A stretch of DNA of 15,210 nt from Planctomycetaceae bacterium (GTDB lineage Bacteria; Planctomycetota; Planctomycetia; Pirellulales; Thermoguttaceae): NCBI GenBank assembly GCA_031278315.1, contig JAITKS010000214.1, forward strand, positions 1 to 15,210, read 5' to 3'. Every line of letters begins with the position of its first letter. Within the stretch, counting starts at the first letter, position 1. This document shows positions 14,494 through 15,210 of the stretch, one piece after another. The translations under genes were made by a program, and so were the position numbers. The notes under the pieces are model-generated. The model made no database searches and had not been told where the DNA came from. It saw only the letters and a program-made list of their open reading frames with translations.

Positions 14494-15210
14494 TTATAAA
14501 ACTTCTGTTATTTCAAATTTGTCTTTACCAATGAAGACAATTGCGGCAGCTTTCAAGTTGGGGCGATTTTTTATTCGGTCGGCGTTGATGTATTTGTTGA
14601 TTTGCGTGAGTGCGTCTTTGCGTTTGGTTTCGATTTCGGTTTGGGAATCCGAGACTTTGCAATATTTCAATTCGAGAATCCATTCATAACGAGCAGACGG
14701 ATTTATCGGGTTGCGTTGCAAGAAAATATCTGCTCGTCCCGGAACAGTTTCGTATTCGCTCATCGCTATGTATTTTTCATCCATAAATAAATACGATAGC
14801 AAAAGGATTTTGATATACTTTTCGTCAAAACGCTGCAAGTCATGATCAGAGAGTCTGCTAAAAGCATTTTCCGATATGTAACTGATAAACTGTTTCAAAT
14901 CGCCAGCCGTTGCCATTGCATTTATAGCGTTTTTCAATGCTTGAAGTTTGATAGTCATATTAGGAGAAGTTTCTTTCATTAACTTTGCAAGATATTCCCA
15001 ATACTGTGTCTTAATCGAATAGTTCGGAATGCACAGAGAGATGTCACCCATAGAGTCTTCCTCTTTGACGGTAAGCAATCCCAAATAAAACAGCAGCGAA
15101 ATAAAATACACATCGTCATTCATTTGTTCAACGGAGAATCGTTCCAGAATTTCTGAAACAGTAATATTGCCGTCATCAATTATTTTAATGAGTGTTTGCC
15201 TGTTGTTTTC
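14494..15210 (-). CDS. PD-(D/E)XK nuclease-domain protein, C-terminal part (5' end outside window)
   Basis: The frame is open from the window edge to the TAA at 14494-14496 (238 codons), so the ATG at 15121-15123 is internal and the gene is partial. The fragment matches the C-terminal half of the AAA-ATPase/PD-(D/E)XK (DUF1703-like) family, in which an ATP-binding region, not visible here, comes first. A helical part (FISLLFYLGLLTV) leads to the nuclease-like core. Counting from the internal Met, GRAD contains D132, and WILELKY carries E151-x-K153, the catalytic signature. ALTQINKY (171-178) follows, then the AAAIVFIGK strand. Such proteins are common, multi-copy and mobile in gut and anaerobic bacteria, and their biological role is not settled. 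Metal-binding residues are intact, so the domain may be active. Confidence 0.8.
   Translation of the reverse strand, partial: ENNRQTLIKIIDDGNITVSEILERFSVEQMNDDVYFISLLFYLGLLTVKEEDSMGDISLCIPNYSIKTQYWEYLAKLMKETSPNMTIKLQALKNAINAMATAGDLKQFISYISENAFSRLSDHDLQRFDEKYIKILLLSYLFMDEKYIAMSEYETVPGRADIFLQRNPINPSARYEWILELKYCKVSDSQTEIETKRKDALTQINKYINADRIKNRPNLKAAAIVFIGKDKFEITEVL

Noticed and set aside
15121..15123. ATG as the start of the nuclease-domain gene
   Set aside because: The frame stays open through the window edge and the upstream 29 codons continue the family-like sequence, so the gene is partial.

Overview
The window is AT-rich bacterial chromosome, most likely from the Planctomycetota. This placement rests on recognised protein families, not on a search. 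The 446-3952 product opens with the GTPase-associated GAP1-N2-like domain seen in many planctomycete proteins of unknown role. The 11359-12735 product looks like a TPR protein family I know mainly from planctomycetes. Large TPR proteins and mostly weak Shine-Dalgarno signals fit the same phylum. Genus and habitat cannot be read from the sequence.

Layout, left to right. 1-445 is non-coding and carries GC-rich hairpin repeats (family C). 446-3952 encodes a single-pass membrane protein with a GAP1-N2-like N-terminal domain and internal coding tandem repeats. 4005-5790 is a module in which rmd (GDP-4-dehydro-6-deoxy-mannose reductase) and tRNA-Glu(TTC), both on the minus strand, lie between two inverted copies of a composite repeat (families B and A). 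5826-6000 is an exact array of 25 heptamers, directly upstream of a good sigma-70-type promoter (6020-6047). That promoter probably drives a membrane-anchored TPR giant (6196-9846) and a secreted TPR protein (9971-10753). After a 605-base non-coding stretch comes a cytoplasmic TPR protein (11359-12735). It converges on a thioredoxin-like [2Fe-2S] ferredoxin (12913-13218, minus). A D-2-hydroxyacid (glycerate-type) dehydrogenase and the C-terminal part of a PD-(D/E)XK nuclease-domain protein, cut by the window edge, follow on the minus strand.

The genes do not form one obvious pathway. Three TPR scaffold proteins with different predicted locations (anchored, secreted, cytoplasmic), plus the GAP1-like membrane protein, could be a multi-compartment scaffold or signalling set, but that is inference. 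The metabolic genes (rmd, ferredoxin, dehydrogenase) look like ordinary housekeeping or cell-surface functions.

The most unusual signal is in the non-coding DNA. Short tandem heptamers of the form TYANNNN (TTAGTGG/TCAGTGG and TTAAATC/TCAAATC) vary at one C/T position, in such a way that the opposite strand always carries a TAA or TGA. Copies of the TTAGTGG family sit at the 3' ends of five genes, and in three of them (rmd, the 458-aa TPR gene and the ferredoxin gene) the repeat itself supplies the TAG stop codon.
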